Numbered from the stretch's first letter, positions 8,249-19,261 are shown. The stretch: DNA of 64,000 nt from Streptomyces sp. NBC_00536 (GCF_036346295.1 NZ_CP107819.1:7998001-8062000), one strand, 5' to 3'. Made by a program: numbers and translations. Notes: generated by a model from the letters alone, not told the origin.

Positions 8249-9565
8249 ATGCAGTCAGGAATCGGGCCGGGCCAGTCCCTGGCCCAGGGGCGGTACGTGA
8301 TCGAGGAGTTGATCGGCGAGGGCGGTATGGCGGCCGTCCACCGCGCACGCGACACCGCACTGGAGCGCTCCGTCGCCGTGAAGACGATGAACGCGTCCGT
8401 CGCCGCCGACGCGGGCAGCCGCGAACGCTTCCGGCGCGAGGCGAAGGCCGTCGCGGCCATCAGCCACGCGGGGGTGGTCGCGGTCCACGACGTCGGCGAG
8501 GAGGAACTGCCCTCGGGCCGGGTCCCGTACATCGTGATGGAGTACGTCGAGGGGCGCACCCTCGGGCACTGGGTGCCGGCCCGGCCCGGTGGCCTGCCGC
8601 TGCCGGACGCCCTGGGACTCGTCTCCGAGGTCCTCGCCGCGCTGGCCGCCAGTCACGCCCGCGGGATGGTGCACCGTGACATCAAACCGGCCAACGTGAT
8701 GGTGGGGCACGACGGTTCGGTCAAGGTCATGGACCTCGGCATCGCCCGCGCCCTCGACCAGCAGGCCACGGCGCTCACCGGCACCGGATACACCGTCGGT
8801 ACTCCGCACTACATGTCACCGGAGCAGTTCGAGCCCGGCCGGCCCGTCGACGGCCGCTCCGACCTGTACGCCGTCGGCGTCGTCCTCTTCCAACTGCTCA
8901 CCGGTGCGCTGCCCTTCGACGCGGAGTCGGGCTTCCGGATCGGCTACCAGCACGTGACCGTGCGGCCGCCCTCCCTCGCCGCATCGGGCGCGCACCAGCC
9001 GCCCGAGGTGGAGGCGCTGGTCGCGCGAGCCCTGGCGAAGGACCCGGACGCCCGGTTCCCCGACGCGGAGGCGATGCGGGCCGAGGTCGAGCGGATCCGC
9101 GTACGGGCGGTCACCGGCTCCGGCGGTTCCGGCCGCGCCGAGCCCGCCCACGAGCCCGCCCACGTACGCACCCGGGTGGACCGCGCGGCCGCCGCCGGCC
9201 TCGCCCTGCACGGGGCTCCCACCGGCAGCGCGCCACCGCCCGCCCCGGTGGCGCCGGGAGCCCTGGAATCCCTGCGCGGGCTGCGCGGACGGCCCGGGCT
9301 GCGCGCCGGTGGGTACGCCGCCACCGTCATCGCCGCCGGGATCCTCGCCGTACTCGCCCTGTACCAGGACGCGTCGACGCTCCAACGCTGGATCAGCCTC
9401 GGCGCCTGCGCCCTCGGCTGCCGCCTGGTCGCCAAGGCGGGCACCCCCTGGACCGGCGCACGCCGTGATCCCGCCGCCCGCCTCACCGCGGCCGCGGCCT
9501 TCACGGGACTCCTGACCAGCGCCTCCCTGGGCCTGGCGGTGCTGATGAAACTGGTGATGGGTTAG
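8249..9565 (+). CDS. Serine/threonine protein kinase with C-terminal membrane segments
   Basis: A 438-residue Hanks-type kinase. The catalytic domain (about residues 15-280) shows the glycine loop GEGGMAAVHRA, the lysine in SVAVKTMN, the catalytic loop HRDIKPANVM, and TVGTPHYMSPEQ as the activation segment. The metal motif is DLG rather than DFG, a common variant. After a Pro/Ala-rich linker the C-terminal 90 residues contain three hydrophobic stretches (near AATVIAAGILAVLAL, LGACALGCRLV and TGLLTSASLGLAVLM), so the kinase is membrane-anchored with little or no outside sensor. I start at ATG 8249, preceded by GGGGAAG. It is apparently monocistronic. Confidence 0.92.
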   Translation: MQSGIGPGQSLAQGRYVIEELIGEGGMAAVHRARDTALERSVAVKTMNASVAADAGSRERFRREAKAVAAISHAGVVAVHDVGEEELPSGRVPYIVMEYVEGRTLGHWVPARPGGLPLPDALGLVSEVLAALAASHARGMVHRDIKPANVMVGHDGSVKVMDLGIARALDQQATALTGTGYTVGTPHYMSPEQFEPGRPVDGRSDLYAVGVVLFQLLTGALPFDAESGFRIGYQHVTVRPPSLAASGAHQPPEVEALVARALAKDPDARFPDAEAMRAEVERIRVRAVTGSGGSGRAEPAHEPAHVRTRVDRAAAAGLALHGAPTGSAPPPAPVAPGALESLRGLRGRPGLRAGGYAATVIAAGILAVLALYQDASTLQRWISLGACALGCRLVAKAGTPWTGARRDPAARLTAAAAFTGLLTSASLGLAVLMKLVMG

Positions 9566-9612
9566 GGGGCCGCGGGCCCGCCCGCTGCGGAGCGTGGCGC
9601 CTGAACCGGCGA

Positions 9613-10380
9613 TCAGGCAGAGACCCCGTCGACCCCGTCGACCCCGTTGGTCGGCGCGGGCGCGGGCGCGGGTGCGGCGTACGGGCGGAGGACCATCAGC
9701 GCGTCTTCCACGGCCGCCACCATGGCGAAGGAGAACCGGTCGAGTTCGAGGCAGAGTGCGATGTCATCGGGATGGACTCCCTGGCGCACACCTTCCGCCA
9801 GCTCGGCGGCGGCACGCGACGCGCCCGCCCGGCGGAGGAACTCGGCCGCGTCCGTCCCCGCGTCCGTCCCGGCGTCGTTCCCCGTCCCTGCCCCCTTCCC
9901 GGTGGCACGCCGGGCGATGTATTGCGCGCACGCCAGATCTTCTTCGGCCTGCCCGTCCTCGCCCGTGACCACGAAGGTGACGCTCTCGCTCTTGTGCGCC
10001 CGCAGGATCCGGGCCGTGGCCTCCGCCACCACGAAGCCGGCGCACAGCACCAGCGACGCCTCCTTGACCGCGAGGGCGCCGACGGTCCCCGCCGTGGTCT
10101 TCTGTACGACGGTCCGTCCGCCGAGGTCGGTGGACCGCAGCATGCCGGGCGAATTGACCAGGTCGAAGCCGGGCGCGGGCGGACCGTCCTTGAGCGCCAC
10201 CCAGTCCGGGTGGCTGGCCTTGAGCGCCAGGGCTTCGTCCAGCGACCCGGCGAGGACTATCTTCTCCGCCCCCTGGGCAAAGGCCCAGGCGGCCACGGTG
10301 AAAGCGCGCATGACGTCGACCACGACCGCCACGGGCGGGGTTTCGACCAGTTCGGCGATGCCGAGGAATTGGGCGTCCAT
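9613..10380 (-). CDS. 2-phosphosulfolactate phosphatase (ComB) family protein
   Basis: A 255-residue protein matching the ComB family: [22 protein letters not shown] at the N-terminus, the FDLVNSPG segment, and [16 protein letters not shown], followed by [16 protein letters not shown]. Archaeal ComB removes phosphate from 2-phosphosulfolactate in coenzyme M synthesis. Streptomyces does not make coenzyme M, so the role here is unknown. Residues 150-165 hold a Gly/Thr/Asp-rich insertion, and the C-terminus has an Ala-Pro repeat and GVDGVDGV. It is convergent with the upstream kinase and probably monocistronic. Confidence 0.85.
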   Translation of the reverse strand: MDAQFLGIAELVETPPVAVVVDVMRAFTVAAWAFAQGAEKIVLAGSLDEALALKASHPDWVALKDGPPAPGFDLVNSPGMLRSTDLGGRTVVQKTTAGTVGALAVKEASLVLCAGFVVAEATARILRAHKSESVTFVVTGEDGQAEEDLACAQYIARRATGKGAGTGNDAGTDAGTDAAEFLRRAGASRAAAELAEGVRQGVHPDDIALCLELDRFSFAMVAAVEDALMVLRPYAAPAPAPAPTNGVDGVDGVSA

Positions 10381-10472
10381 CCGGTCATGATCGCGCAGGC
10401 CCGCCCCGGAGCGTCCGGGCGGTGAGGCGCATCACACGGATGATCCCGGATGCGCCATCACGGCACGTCACG

Positions 10473-11315
10473 TCACGTCGCCACCGTCACCGCGTCCCCG
10501 ATCCGGATCGTGCCGGGCTCCAGTACGTCCAGGTACAGGCCCAGGCAGGAGAGCGGCCCGAGGGTGAGGACCGGCACGCGGTGCTCGCGGGCCACCGTGC
10601 GCATGATGTCCGGGTCGGCGGGGAGTTCGTCGTGGCCCAGGGACGGGACCACGCAGCGGGGCGTGGGCACGGTGACCCGGAACAGGGCCGTGCCGATCCG
10701 CAGCGCCGCCCCGGCCCAGGCGTCCTCGGGAAACCCGGACTCGCCCGGGAGGTCCACCACCAGGTTCGGCCGGAAGCGGCGGGGGTCGAAGTCCCCGGCG
10801 GGGTGGGCCTGCCGGAGCCGCCGCAGGCTCGCCGTGGTGACGAGGTGGACCCTGCCGAAGTCGAAGAAGGTGCCGGAGGCGACCCGCCCCGAGGTGATGC
10901 TCTCTCCCGTCCCGTCCACGACGGCCCGGTCGCGCATGACGTCCGGGACGCCGCCCTCGAATGCGGGAACCGCCCGTTCCAAGGTCCCGCCGTGGGCGGG
11001 TGGTTCGTCCGATACGCGCACCTGGCGGCCCAGCAGGCCGGACAGCCGGAGGTCCAGTTCCGGGGCCCCGGCCGACAGGGTCGTACCGTCGGGCAGCTCG
11101 ACCCGGGCCGCTCCGGGTCCGGTCAGCCGGCTCCGGCAGCGCAGCAGCGTTCCCCACTTGCGGGGGTGCTTGGCGCTGCCGACGCCACCCGCCCCGTCGA
11201 GCACGGCGAAGGCCCGGTCTCCGGCCAGCCCCTCCGCCGTGACCCGTACGCTCGTCAGCGCCTCGCCGAGCATGGATTTCACCGGGTACCGGTGCAACGC
11301 CGCCACTGTTCCCAT
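10473..11315 (-). CDS. MOSC domain protein
   Basis: A 280-residue protein from ATG 11315 (the frame continues upstream, but MGTVAALHRYPVKSM is the canonical MOSC N-terminus). The N-terminal beta-barrel domain has HRYPVKSMLGE and GLAGDRAFAVLDG; the C-terminal MOSC domain has RRFRPNLVVDLPG, then VPTPRCVVPSL with the conserved Cys, and LGLYLDVLEPGTIRIGD. MOSC proteins carry sulfur or act in molybdenum-cofactor-dependent detoxification, for example mARC-like N-hydroxylated base reduction. It is divergent from the kinase at 11502; the 186-nt spacer holds the promoter region described at 11414. Confidence 0.9.
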   Translation of the reverse strand: MGTVAALHRYPVKSMLGEALTSVRVTAEGLAGDRAFAVLDGAGGVGSAKHPRKWGTLLRCRSRLTGPGAARVELPDGTTLSAGAPELDLRLSGLLGRQVRVSDEPPAHGGTLERAVPAFEGGVPDVMRDRAVVDGTGESITSGRVASGTFFDFGRVHLVTTASLRRLRQAHPAGDFDPRRFRPNLVVDLPGESGFPEDAWAGAALRIGTALFRVTVPTPRCVVPSLGHDELPADPDIMRTVAREHRVPVLTLGPLSCLGLYLDVLEPGTIRIGDAVTVAT

Positions 11316-11413
11316 GGACGGATTATGCGATCTTGTTCCGTCGGCGATCCAGCCCCCTCCCTCAGCTGCCTCAGCTCCCTCGGCTTCCTCGCCTCTCTCA
11401 GCGGCGTCACACA

Positions 11414-11440
11414 TTGACATACATTGACTGAAACTTCAGT
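11414..11440 (+). promoter_or_regulatory. Candidate promoter with embedded ACTGAA-N2-TTCAGT dyad
   Basis: Two TTGAC-type -35 hexamers occur 10 nt apart (TTGACA 11414-11419, TTGACT 11424-11429) in a direct repeat of ACATTGAC. A 14-bp dyad ACTGAA-AC-TTCAGT (11427-11440) sits immediately downstream, where a repressor would block RNA polymerase. The kinase starts at 11502. No good -10 is visible. Confidence 0.45.
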
Positions 11441-11501
11441 TAGCGGCACGATGCGCGCAGGTCATCGCATCGCCGCATCGCATCGTTGAAAGAGCCACCG
11501 C

Positions 11502-13160
<1,659 letters not shown>

Positions 13161-13284
13161 GATCCCCGGGTTCCCGAGATCCCCGGGGTGGTGGCAGGTG
13201 CGGCCGGCCGCGCGGGCATCTTGTGGCCGGGCCGCCGCCGCGCACAGACTGGTGTCGCGAAGTCCCGGGATTCCAGGGGGTGTT

Positions 13285-14211
13285 GTGCCGGTCTTCGAGG
13301 TGCTGCTCCTGCTGGTCTCGATCGGGGCCGTCGTCCACGCCGATCTACGGATCCGTCGGGCCCTGGAGGAGCTGACCCGCCCCGAGCGGACGGCCCGGGC
13401 GCAGGATCCGTACGTCCCCGGGCTCCACGCCCTGGCGCGGCTCGCGGGTCACCTGGACGAGACGGTCCTCGCGGTGATGCACGGGGAGGGCCGACTGGTG
13501 GCCTTCCGCTCCGGAGTGGTCACCCTCACGGACGTCACGCCACGGGACCCCGTCGAGGACCCGGTCATCCAGGCGGTCCGGGGTGTCCACGGGGACGGCC
13601 GTAGCGCGGACCTGCGGCGGCTGCTCCTGGAGGCCGGGGACGGCCCCGCCGCCGGTGAGATCGACGGGGACTTGGCGCGCCGCGGGCTGACGCGGGAGTG
13701 GAGCGCGCACTACGAGGCACGCCGCGCCTTCGATCCCGCGCCGAAGACGGCGGCCTTCGTGGCGGCCGCCGCCGGGGCGTCCCTCTGGTGGACGCTGGCC
13801 CACGGCCGGGGCTTCGCCCTTCCACTGGCGGCCTTCCTCCCCGTGCTGACCTGGGCCGTCGTCGTCGCCCGCCGCCGTCGGCGGCCGCGCCGGCGCGGGA
13901 CGACGGATCTCGGCGATGAGGTGCTGGCCCGGGCCGCCGAAGCCCTCGGTGACCCGCCATCGGCGCCGTACGCCGTGGCGCTCGGTGGCCTGGTCGCCCT
14001 GCCCCCGGACCACGACCTCCGGCTCGCCCACGAGGGATCGGAAGCACTGGCCGAGGCCGCCTGGGAACGGCGGCGGCAGGAGGACAAGAAACGGGAGGCC
14101 GAGCGCCGCGCCCGTGAACGGGCCCCCGGGCACGGCCCCGACAGCATGGGCGGCATCGGGATCGGCGGCCTGGGCTGCGGCGGCTGCGCGGGGTGCGGCG
14201 GCGGGCTCTGA
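13285..14211 (+). CDS. TIGR04222-type membrane protein
   Basis: A 308-residue protein. GTG 13285 follows an AGGGGG site. The N-terminus is a membrane span (VFEVLLLLVSIGAVVH), and two further spans lie near residues 155-190 (FVAAAAGASLWWTLA and LPLAAFLPVLTWAVVV). The C-terminus is charged and then ends in a Gly/Cys tail, SMGGIGIGGLGCGGCAGCGG, which is the hallmark of the TIGR04222 family found in Streptomyces. Function is unknown. It lies 124 nt after the kinase and might share its transcript. Confidence 0.85.
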   Translation: MPVFEVLLLLVSIGAVVHADLRIRRALEELTRPERTARAQDPYVPGLHALARLAGHLDETVLAVMHGEGRLVAFRSGVVTLTDVTPRDPVEDPVIQAVRGVHGDGRSADLRRLLLEAGDGPAAGEIDGDLARRGLTREWSAHYEARRAFDPAPKTAAFVAAAAGASLWWTLAHGRGFALPLAAFLPVLTWAVVVARRRRRPRRRGTTDLGDEVLARAAEALGDPPSAPYAVALGGLVALPPDHDLRLAHEGSEALAEAAWERRRQEDKKREAERRARERAPGHGPDSMGGIGIGGLGCGGCAGCGGGL

Positions 14212-14216
14212 CCCCA

Positions 14217-14480
14217 CGGCCCCCGTGCGCGGTGGCTGTGCCCGAGCGTCTTCGACCGGGTCGTCGGCCCGACGTGGACGTACTGACCGGTCTTCGAGAT
14301 CACCTTGCCCCCGGACCGGCCGTCGGCGCCGCCGAACGGGTCGCGGCCGCCTGCGTCGCGGCGGGCAGGACCATGGCGAGGGACGGGCTCAGGGACAGAC
14401 TCAGGGACAGGCCGAGCGTGACTGCTCCGGCGGCGATGCGCGCGCCCGCGGTCGTACGGCCGGTCGGCCGGCCGGCCGAA
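14217..14480 (-). pseudogene. Frameshifted, truncated secreted SH3-domain protein
   Basis: On the minus strand a signal-peptide-like stretch (RIAAGAVTLGLSLSLSLSPS, then AMVLPAATQAAA) is read down to about 14330. The next frame carries VISKTGQYVHVGPTTRSKTL, the start of a bacterial SH3 domain as found in small Streptomyces secreted proteins. Joining them needs one frameshift, and the SH3 domain is cut off where the TIGR04222 gene ends. This explains most of the 423-nt space between 14211 and 14635, which otherwise holds only short CCCGGGGA-type repeats (14535-14575). Confidence 0.55.
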
Positions 14481-14634
14481 CCCGGACCACTCCCCGGCCG
14501 GCGCCCACCGTGCCGATGGGGTAGCGGGCCGACGGACGGGGACCCGGGGACCCGGGGACCCGGGCATCCGGGCATCCGTGGCAGTGGTCTGGAACGGACC
14601 CGTCCGGGCGTACGGACGTTCTAGCGTGCCTGCC

Positions 14635-16053
14635 ATGACCTCGCTCAGGTATTGGCGTGCCCTGTTGCCCGCCCTCGCCGCCGTGCTGGTGCTCGTTCCC
14701 CAGTCGGCCGCGGCGCAGGCCCCCACGAACTCCACGGACTCCACGGACTCCGCGACCCCCGCGCGCGCCGCGTCGGCGGCGACACCGGACCGCCCCTCGT
14801 ACGACGTGGCGCTCCGCGCCGACGACGACGGTTCGCACTGGACCGGCCGCCAGACGGTCTCCTTCCGCAACGCCGCCCGCACCCCGCTGCGTTCGGTCGA
14901 CGTACGGCTGTGGGGCAACGGCACCGACGGCTGCGGAACCCCGGACAAGCCGTCCCCGGTCCGGGTGGGCGGCATCACCGGTGGCACCCCGCAGCCTCTC
15001 ACCGTCGGCTGCACCGCGCTGCGGATCGACCTCCCCGCGCCGCTGCCGTACGGGGCGCGTACGAGCGTCTCCTTCGACGTCGACATCACCGTCCCGGACC
15101 GGATCCACCGCTTCGGCAGGGACGGCGCCCACCGCTACCTCGGCAACGCGCTGCCCCTGCTGTCCGTACGGGACGCGCAGGGCCCGCACCTCGACCCGGA
15201 CGTCGGCTTCGGCGAGAGCTTCGACACCCTCGCCGGTGACTTCCGCGTCGTCCTCGACCACCCCAGCGCGCTCGTCGTTCCCGCGACGGGCACCACCACC
15301 CGCCGCGCGGGCGCACCCGGCCGCACGCTCACCACCAGCGTCGCGCGCGGGGTCCGGGACTTCGCGTGGGCGGCGGGCCCCTTCCTGTCGAGGACGGTGA
15401 CCTCGCCCGGCGGGATCCGGCTGAACGCGTACTGGACCGCCACCACGCCCCCCGAGGGCGTCGCCACCGTCCTGAAGGACGCCGCCGGCTCGGTCGACGA
15501 GTTCGGGAAGCGGTTCGGGCGCTACCCGTACGGCGAACTCGACCTCGTCATGAGCGACGCCCTCGACGACTTCGGCAGCATGGAGTTCCCGGGCCTCGTC
15601 CTGCTGTGGACCGAATCCGACGGGTCGGCCGCCGCCCACGAGATCGCCCACCAGTGGTTCTACGGCATCGTCGGCAACGACCAGTTCGCGTCGCCCTGGC
15701 TGGACGAATCCTTCGCCCAGTACGCGAGCCAGCTGTACTTCCGGGAGCCCACCACCACCTGCTGGGACGACCAGGGCACGTGGCCCAGCGACACCGCCGC
15801 CGTCACCCGGCCCATGTCCTACTACGCGGACGGCCACCGCTCGGAATACGTCCGGGTCGTCTACGGGCGCGGCGCCTGCGCCCTGCACGACCTCGAACGC
15901 GTCATGGGCGGCCCGGCGATGGCGGACATGCTGCGCGGCTACGTACGGGACCACTGGCTGGGCGTCTCCACCACCGAGGACTTCAAGCGCGCGGCACAGG
16001 CGGCGACGACCAAGGACCTCGGCCCGTTCTGGACGGAACACAGGATCCGCTGA
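14635..16053 (+). CDS. Secreted M1-family (gluzincin) metallopeptidase
   Basis: A 472-residue protein starting at ATG 14635. The first 30 residues form a signal peptide (LLPALAAVLVLVPQSAAAQA). The N-terminal domain is the M1 saddle-like beta-sheet (SYDVALRADDDGSHWTGRQT, VDVRLWGN). The zinc site is HEIAHQWFYG followed 18 residues on by WLDESFAQYA, giving the HExxH...E ligands. A GSMEFPGLVLL segment matches the GxMEN position, with F where typical aminopeptidases have N, so exopeptidase activity may be altered. It is shorter than aminopeptidase N and lacks the large C-terminal helical domain. It probably acts outside the cell. Confidence 0.9.
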   Translation: MTSLRYWRALLPALAAVLVLVPQSAAAQAPTNSTDSTDSATPARAASAATPDRPSYDVALRADDDGSHWTGRQTVSFRNAARTPLRSVDVRLWGNGTDGCGTPDKPSPVRVGGITGGTPQPLTVGCTALRIDLPAPLPYGARTSVSFDVDITVPDRIHRFGRDGAHRYLGNALPLLSVRDAQGPHLDPDVGFGESFDTLAGDFRVVLDHPSALVVPATGTTTRRAGAPGRTLTTSVARGVRDFAWAAGPFLSRTVTSPGGIRLNAYWTATTPPEGVATVLKDAAGSVDEFGKRFGRYPYGELDLVMSDALDDFGSMEFPGLVLLWTESDGSAAAHEIAHQWFYGIVGNDQFASPWLDESFAQYASQLYFREPTTTCWDDQGTWPSDTAAVTRPMSYYADGHRSEYVRVVYGRGACALHDLERVMGGPAMADMLRGYVRDHWLGVSTTEDFKRAAQAATTKDLGPFWTEHRIR

Positions 16054-16054
16054 C

Positions 16055-16088
<34 letters not shown>

Positions 16089-16098
16089 GGTCAATGGG

Positions 16099-17616
16099 TC
16101 AACCGGTCAGCCAGATCGGGTTGGTGAAGGCCGCCAGGGCTCCGGGCAGGGGCGGGAACTGGGGAGGGTGGCGCACCTCCGCGCGTACGTACGCGGCCCG
16201 GGCGGCGGTGGTGCGCCAGGTCAGCGCCGCGGCCGCCGGGGCGGTCAGGGCGAGGCCCTGGTCCGTGACCAGCCGCAGTTCACAGCCTTCGGCGCCGGTG
16301 GCCGACAGCCGGACGAGGACCTCCGTGTCCGGTCCGCCGGTCCGCAGCCGCTGACCGGTGCCCGCGTGGGCGCCGCGCGCGGTGACGGCGCTGAAGTCGA
16401 CGGAGACGGCCGCGGATTCGGCGGCGTAGACCCGCCCGGCGCGCAGCCCCGCGAGGATCGCCGTACGCGACAGGTCGTCGGCCAGGACCACGGTCTGCGG
16501 GCCGCCCAGCCGGTCCGGGGCGCGGTGGTAGTCGCTGTGCGCCAGGGCCGGGAGCCAGCGGTCCCCTTCGCTCCCGCGCAGCGTGGCGTCCCAGGAGGCC
16601 AGGGAGACCTCGTCGTCGGGGGTCCAGGGTCCGTTCCACACCTCCACGGCATCGGCCTCGCCGAACCCGAACTTCCAGGCGCAGCCGATGCAGGTGGCGT
16701 GCGGATGGGCCGGTACGACGAGCCCGCCCGCCTGTCGTATGGCGTGCGCGAAGCGCCCGAAACGGCCGTCGCAGGCCCGGTAGCGCCAGTCGACGAAGGT
16801 GCCCGGATCGGTCCCGACGGCCAGGACGTGGCCGGTCCGGGTGGTGATCTCCTCACCGGTGAGCACGAGCAGACCGGCCGCGGCGGCGTCCGCCCAGGCG
16901 GTGTGTGAGCTGTGGGTGTTGTGCTCGGAGGTGTTGATGAAGTCGAGCCCGGCGGCCCGGGCGAGGCCGATGATCTCGGCCGGGGTGCTCCGCCCGTCGG
17001 AGTGCACGGAGTGCACGTGGCAGTCCCCCCGGTACCAGGCCCGGCCGCGGCCCGGCAGCCGCTCGGGCGGGTGGGCCGCGGCGGCGGGAGGGGCCGGTTC
17101 GCCCGTGACGAAGGTGGCGGTGATCTCGTACGCGAGCCCCTGCGGGGCCACGGTGTACGGACCGAGCGCGATGTACCAGCGTCCGGGCTCCAGGGGACCG
17201 GCCAGGTAGCCCGGGGTGGCGTCGTCACCGCGGAGGAAGAACTCGGAGCGCGCACCGCCGGACCACCCCCGGAACCCGCGGCCGCCGAGGGCGGTGCCGC
17301 GCTGGTCGAACAGCCCGATGTCCAGGGCGTTGCCGGGAGTGCCGGGTGGCGTCGCAGGCTTCTCGTAGCGGTAGGAGACGCGTAACTCACGTAAACCCGG
17401 AGGTACTTCCAGCGGGACGTAGACGAAGTCGGGGGCGCCCGCCGGGATCGTGCCGCGCAGGGTCGTCGTGACGGTCGTCGTGGTGGTCGTCCGGCGGGTG
17501 GTCGGCGCGGGGGCCGGAATCGCGTCGGAAGGAGCCGGAAGGAGAGGAGTGGCGGCGACGGTGGCCGCGCCGGTTGCCTGTGCCAGTGCCAGCAGTGCTC
17601 GTCGACTGAGGACCAT
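16099..17616 (-). CDS. Secreted PHP-domain (CehA/McbA-like) metallohydrolase
   Basis: A 505-residue protein from ATG 17616. MVLSRRALLALAQATGAA is a twin-arginine-like leader. Residues about 45-190 form a beta-rich N-terminal domain. The PHP domain follows, with RGDCHVHSVHSDGRSTP as the metal-binding motif I, then NTSEHNTHSS, TGEEITTRTGHVLAVG, VPAHPHATC and ALAHSDYHRAPD, so the expected His/Asp metal ligands are present. Such enzymes hydrolyse phosphoester or carbamate-like bonds. Two leucines (codons 75 and 78) are TTA, so translation should depend on the bldA tRNA and be developmentally timed. It converges on the M1 peptidase gene. Confidence 0.88.
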   Translation of the reverse strand: MVLSRRALLALAQATGAATVAATPLLPAPSDAIPAPAPTTRRTTTTTTVTTTLRGTIPAGAPDFVYVPLEVPPGLRELRVSYRYEKPATPPGTPGNALDIGLFDQRGTALGGRGFRGWSGGARSEFFLRGDDATPGYLAGPLEPGRWYIALGPYTVAPQGLAYEITATFVTGEPAPPAAAAHPPERLPGRGRAWYRGDCHVHSVHSDGRSTPAEIIGLARAAGLDFINTSEHNTHSSHTAWADAAAAGLLVLTGEEITTRTGHVLAVGTDPGTFVDWRYRACDGRFGRFAHAIRQAGGLVVPAHPHATCIGCAWKFGFGEADAVEVWNGPWTPDDEVSLASWDATLRGSEGDRWLPALAHSDYHRAPDRLGGPQTVVLADDLSRTAILAGLRAGRVYAAESAAVSVDFSAVTARGAHAGTGQRLRTGGPDTEVLVRLSATGAEGCELRLVTDQGLALTAPAAAALTWRTTAARAAYVRAEVRHPPQFPPLPGALAAFTNPIWLTG

Positions 17617-17801
17617 GACGCCCAGGATGAGCGCCCCCTGTGAATCCGGCATGAACACCACCCCATGCTCAAGATGCCTGGGAACCAGGCGGGTTCATCC
17701 GTTGGGAGGAGACACGACGCCACCGTGGCAGGACGCCGATGTGGGGCGCGGGGCGGAATCCTGAGGCGCGAACACACAGACACACCATCCGGGAGGTTGT
17801 C

Positions 17802-18398
17802 ATGGTGGCCGGGGGCACACTGTCCGCGAACGCGAACGCGAACGCCGATGTGGACGTCAGCGCCGACGCGAAGGCGAACGCGGGCGCCGACGTCGTCTCT
17901 GACGCGGTGCCGCGCTGGGTGAACCGGATGGCCCGTGCGGTACCGGTGGCCGTCCTGCCCTCGGGGCTGTGGCGGATGGCCATGGCCGTGGGCATCCCGG
18001 TGGGATTCAGCGGGCAGTTGGCCAAGGACTGGCAGCCCGGCCTGGAAACCTCTTCCTACATCACCCTGTTGACCCTCTTCACCGAGGGACTCGCACTCCT
18101 CACCATCGGTCTGGTCCGGCCGTGGGGAGAGTCGGTCCCGCGCTGGTTGCCGTTCCTGGGCGGCAGGCGCATCCCGGTCTGGGCGGTGGCCGTTCCAGGG
18201 ATGCTGGGGGCCCTCGCGGTCACCGCACTGTCCTTGCAGATGTTCTGGGGAGGTGCGCCCGCGGATGTGGGCGGGTCCGAGGCTCCCCACGGCGCAGCCG
18301 CATGGATCATGAACGCGTGCTACGTGCCGATGCTGCTGTGGGGACCGCTGCTCGCCGTCGTCACGGTCGCCTACTGCGTGCGGCGCCGACAGCCCTGA
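17802..18398 (+). CDS. Hypothetical membrane protein with acidic repetitive N-terminus
   Basis: A 198-residue protein; ATG 17802 has a GGGAGG site 6 nt away. Residues 8-30 are a low-complexity Ala/Asn/Asp run encoded by GCGAAC-type repeats. Four hydrophobic spans follow: near VAVGIPVGF, YITLLTLFTEGLALLTIGLV, VWAVAVPGMLGALAVTAL and PMLLWGPLLAVVTVAYCV. No catalytic motif is seen, and I do not recognise the family. It is divergent from the PHP gene and convergent with the small gene at 18509. Confidence 0.75.
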   Translation: MVAGGTLSANANANADVDVSADAKANAGADVVSDAVPRWVNRMARAVPVAVLPSGLWRMAMAVGIPVGFSGQLAKDWQPGLETSSYITLLTLFTEGLALLTIGLVRPWGESVPRWLPFLGGRRIPVWAVAVPGMLGALAVTALSLQMFWGGAPADVGGSEAPHGAAAWIMNACYVPMLLWGPLLAVVTVAYCVRRRQP

Positions 18399-18470
18399 TC
18401 GGTCCGCGACGGCGCACGCGCCGCAGGAGAGTCTCGCGGCTCGCACGGGCGCCTCCGCCGTCATGGCGGT

Positions 18471-18488
18471 CGGGCGGGCCGCCGCCCG
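18471..18488. terminator. Hairpin between convergent genes
   Basis: CGGGCGG (18471-18477) pairs with CCGCCCG (18482-18488) around a 4-nt loop, between the stops at 18398 and 18509. It is a plausible bidirectional terminator without a U-tract. Confidence 0.45.
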
Positions 18489-18508
18489 GGCCCGAACGGG
18501 GTCAGGGC

Positions 18509-18724
18509 TCAGGAATCCCGCTTCGCCCGCACGTCGGTGGGCAGCAGGTCCTTGGCCCGGCGTTCCATCAGGACGGGCAGGTAGGTGCGTACCCGTGCGT
18601 ACCTGAGTTCCTCGTACGCCGTCTCTACGGAGCTGCGCACCACGGCGGCGTCCAGATGGGGGTGCGCTTCCATCAGCCGCTCGACGACGTGGCGGATGGC
18701 AAGGGCATCCTCCGGTTCCGTCAT
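18509..18724 (-). CDS. Small three-helix-bundle dimerisation-domain protein
   Basis: A 71-residue protein from ATG 18724, which has a GAGGT site 5 nt upstream; an upstream ATG at 18754 is possible. Sequence features are AIRHVVERLMEAHPHLDAAVV, then VETAYEELRYARVRTYLPVL, then ERRAKDLL, giving three predicted helices. This pattern is widespread in Streptomyces, where it is annotated as a three-helix bundle dimerisation domain, alone or fused to other proteins. The role is unknown. Confidence 0.75.
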   Translation of the reverse strand: MTEPEDALAIRHVVERLMEAHPHLDAAVVRSSVETAYEELRYARVRTYLPVLMERRAKDLLPTDVRAKRDS

Positions 18725-18945
18725 GACTACCTCAGCCTTCTTCCGGGAGCTCATCGTTGAGTCTCGTGGAGCGGCCGACGGCCCGGAAGTCGATCTTGCG
18801 CCGCTGTGCGCGGGCGTCGGCGCCGCCCACCGGCTGGAACCCGCCGCACGTACGCGAGGCGATCACCGATCCCGTCCGGGTCCGGTTGCCCCGTAGCCCG
18901 GTAGCGTGGGACGAGGCCGGTGACTTCGAGGACGGGAGCGGCCCG

Positions 18946-19152
18946 ATGGACGGGTTCACGGCGTGGCTGCTGCGACACGTGACGGACCAGGGCGCCGTTG
19001 GCGAGGTCGCCAGGCAGGCGGCCGCCGACCCGCATTGGCCCGAAGGCCCCGACCGGCTGCGGACCTTCACCGATCACCTGGAGGGCGGCGGTGCCTCCCG
19101 GACGACGCTGCAGAGCCTCACGGACGCCTGGATCCGCTACGCCTCCCGCTGA
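18946..19152 (+). CDS. YozE SAM-like fold protein
   Basis: A 68-residue protein. ATG 18946 has a GGGAG site; the frame is open further upstream but without gene-like sequence. FTAWLLRHVTDQGAVGEVAR, then DPHWPEGPDRLRTFTDHLEG, matches the YozE_SAM_like family (FxxWLxxQ...D...WP...S...L). In other bacteria these small helical proteins are of unknown function. It stands alone between the three-helix gene (divergent) and the decarboxylase-like gene. Confidence 0.8.
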   Translation: MDGFTAWLLRHVTDQGAVGEVARQAAADPHWPEGPDRLRTFTDHLEGGGASRTTLQSLTDAWIRYASR

Positions 19153-19261
19153 GCGGTACCGGCCCGTCAGGATTCGAGGTGTGCGTTCACCGAGGCCCCG
19201 GTGCCGCCTGTTCCGGCCGTCCGCGTGCGTCCGGTTTCCGTCGAGAAAATCTCCCCGAACC

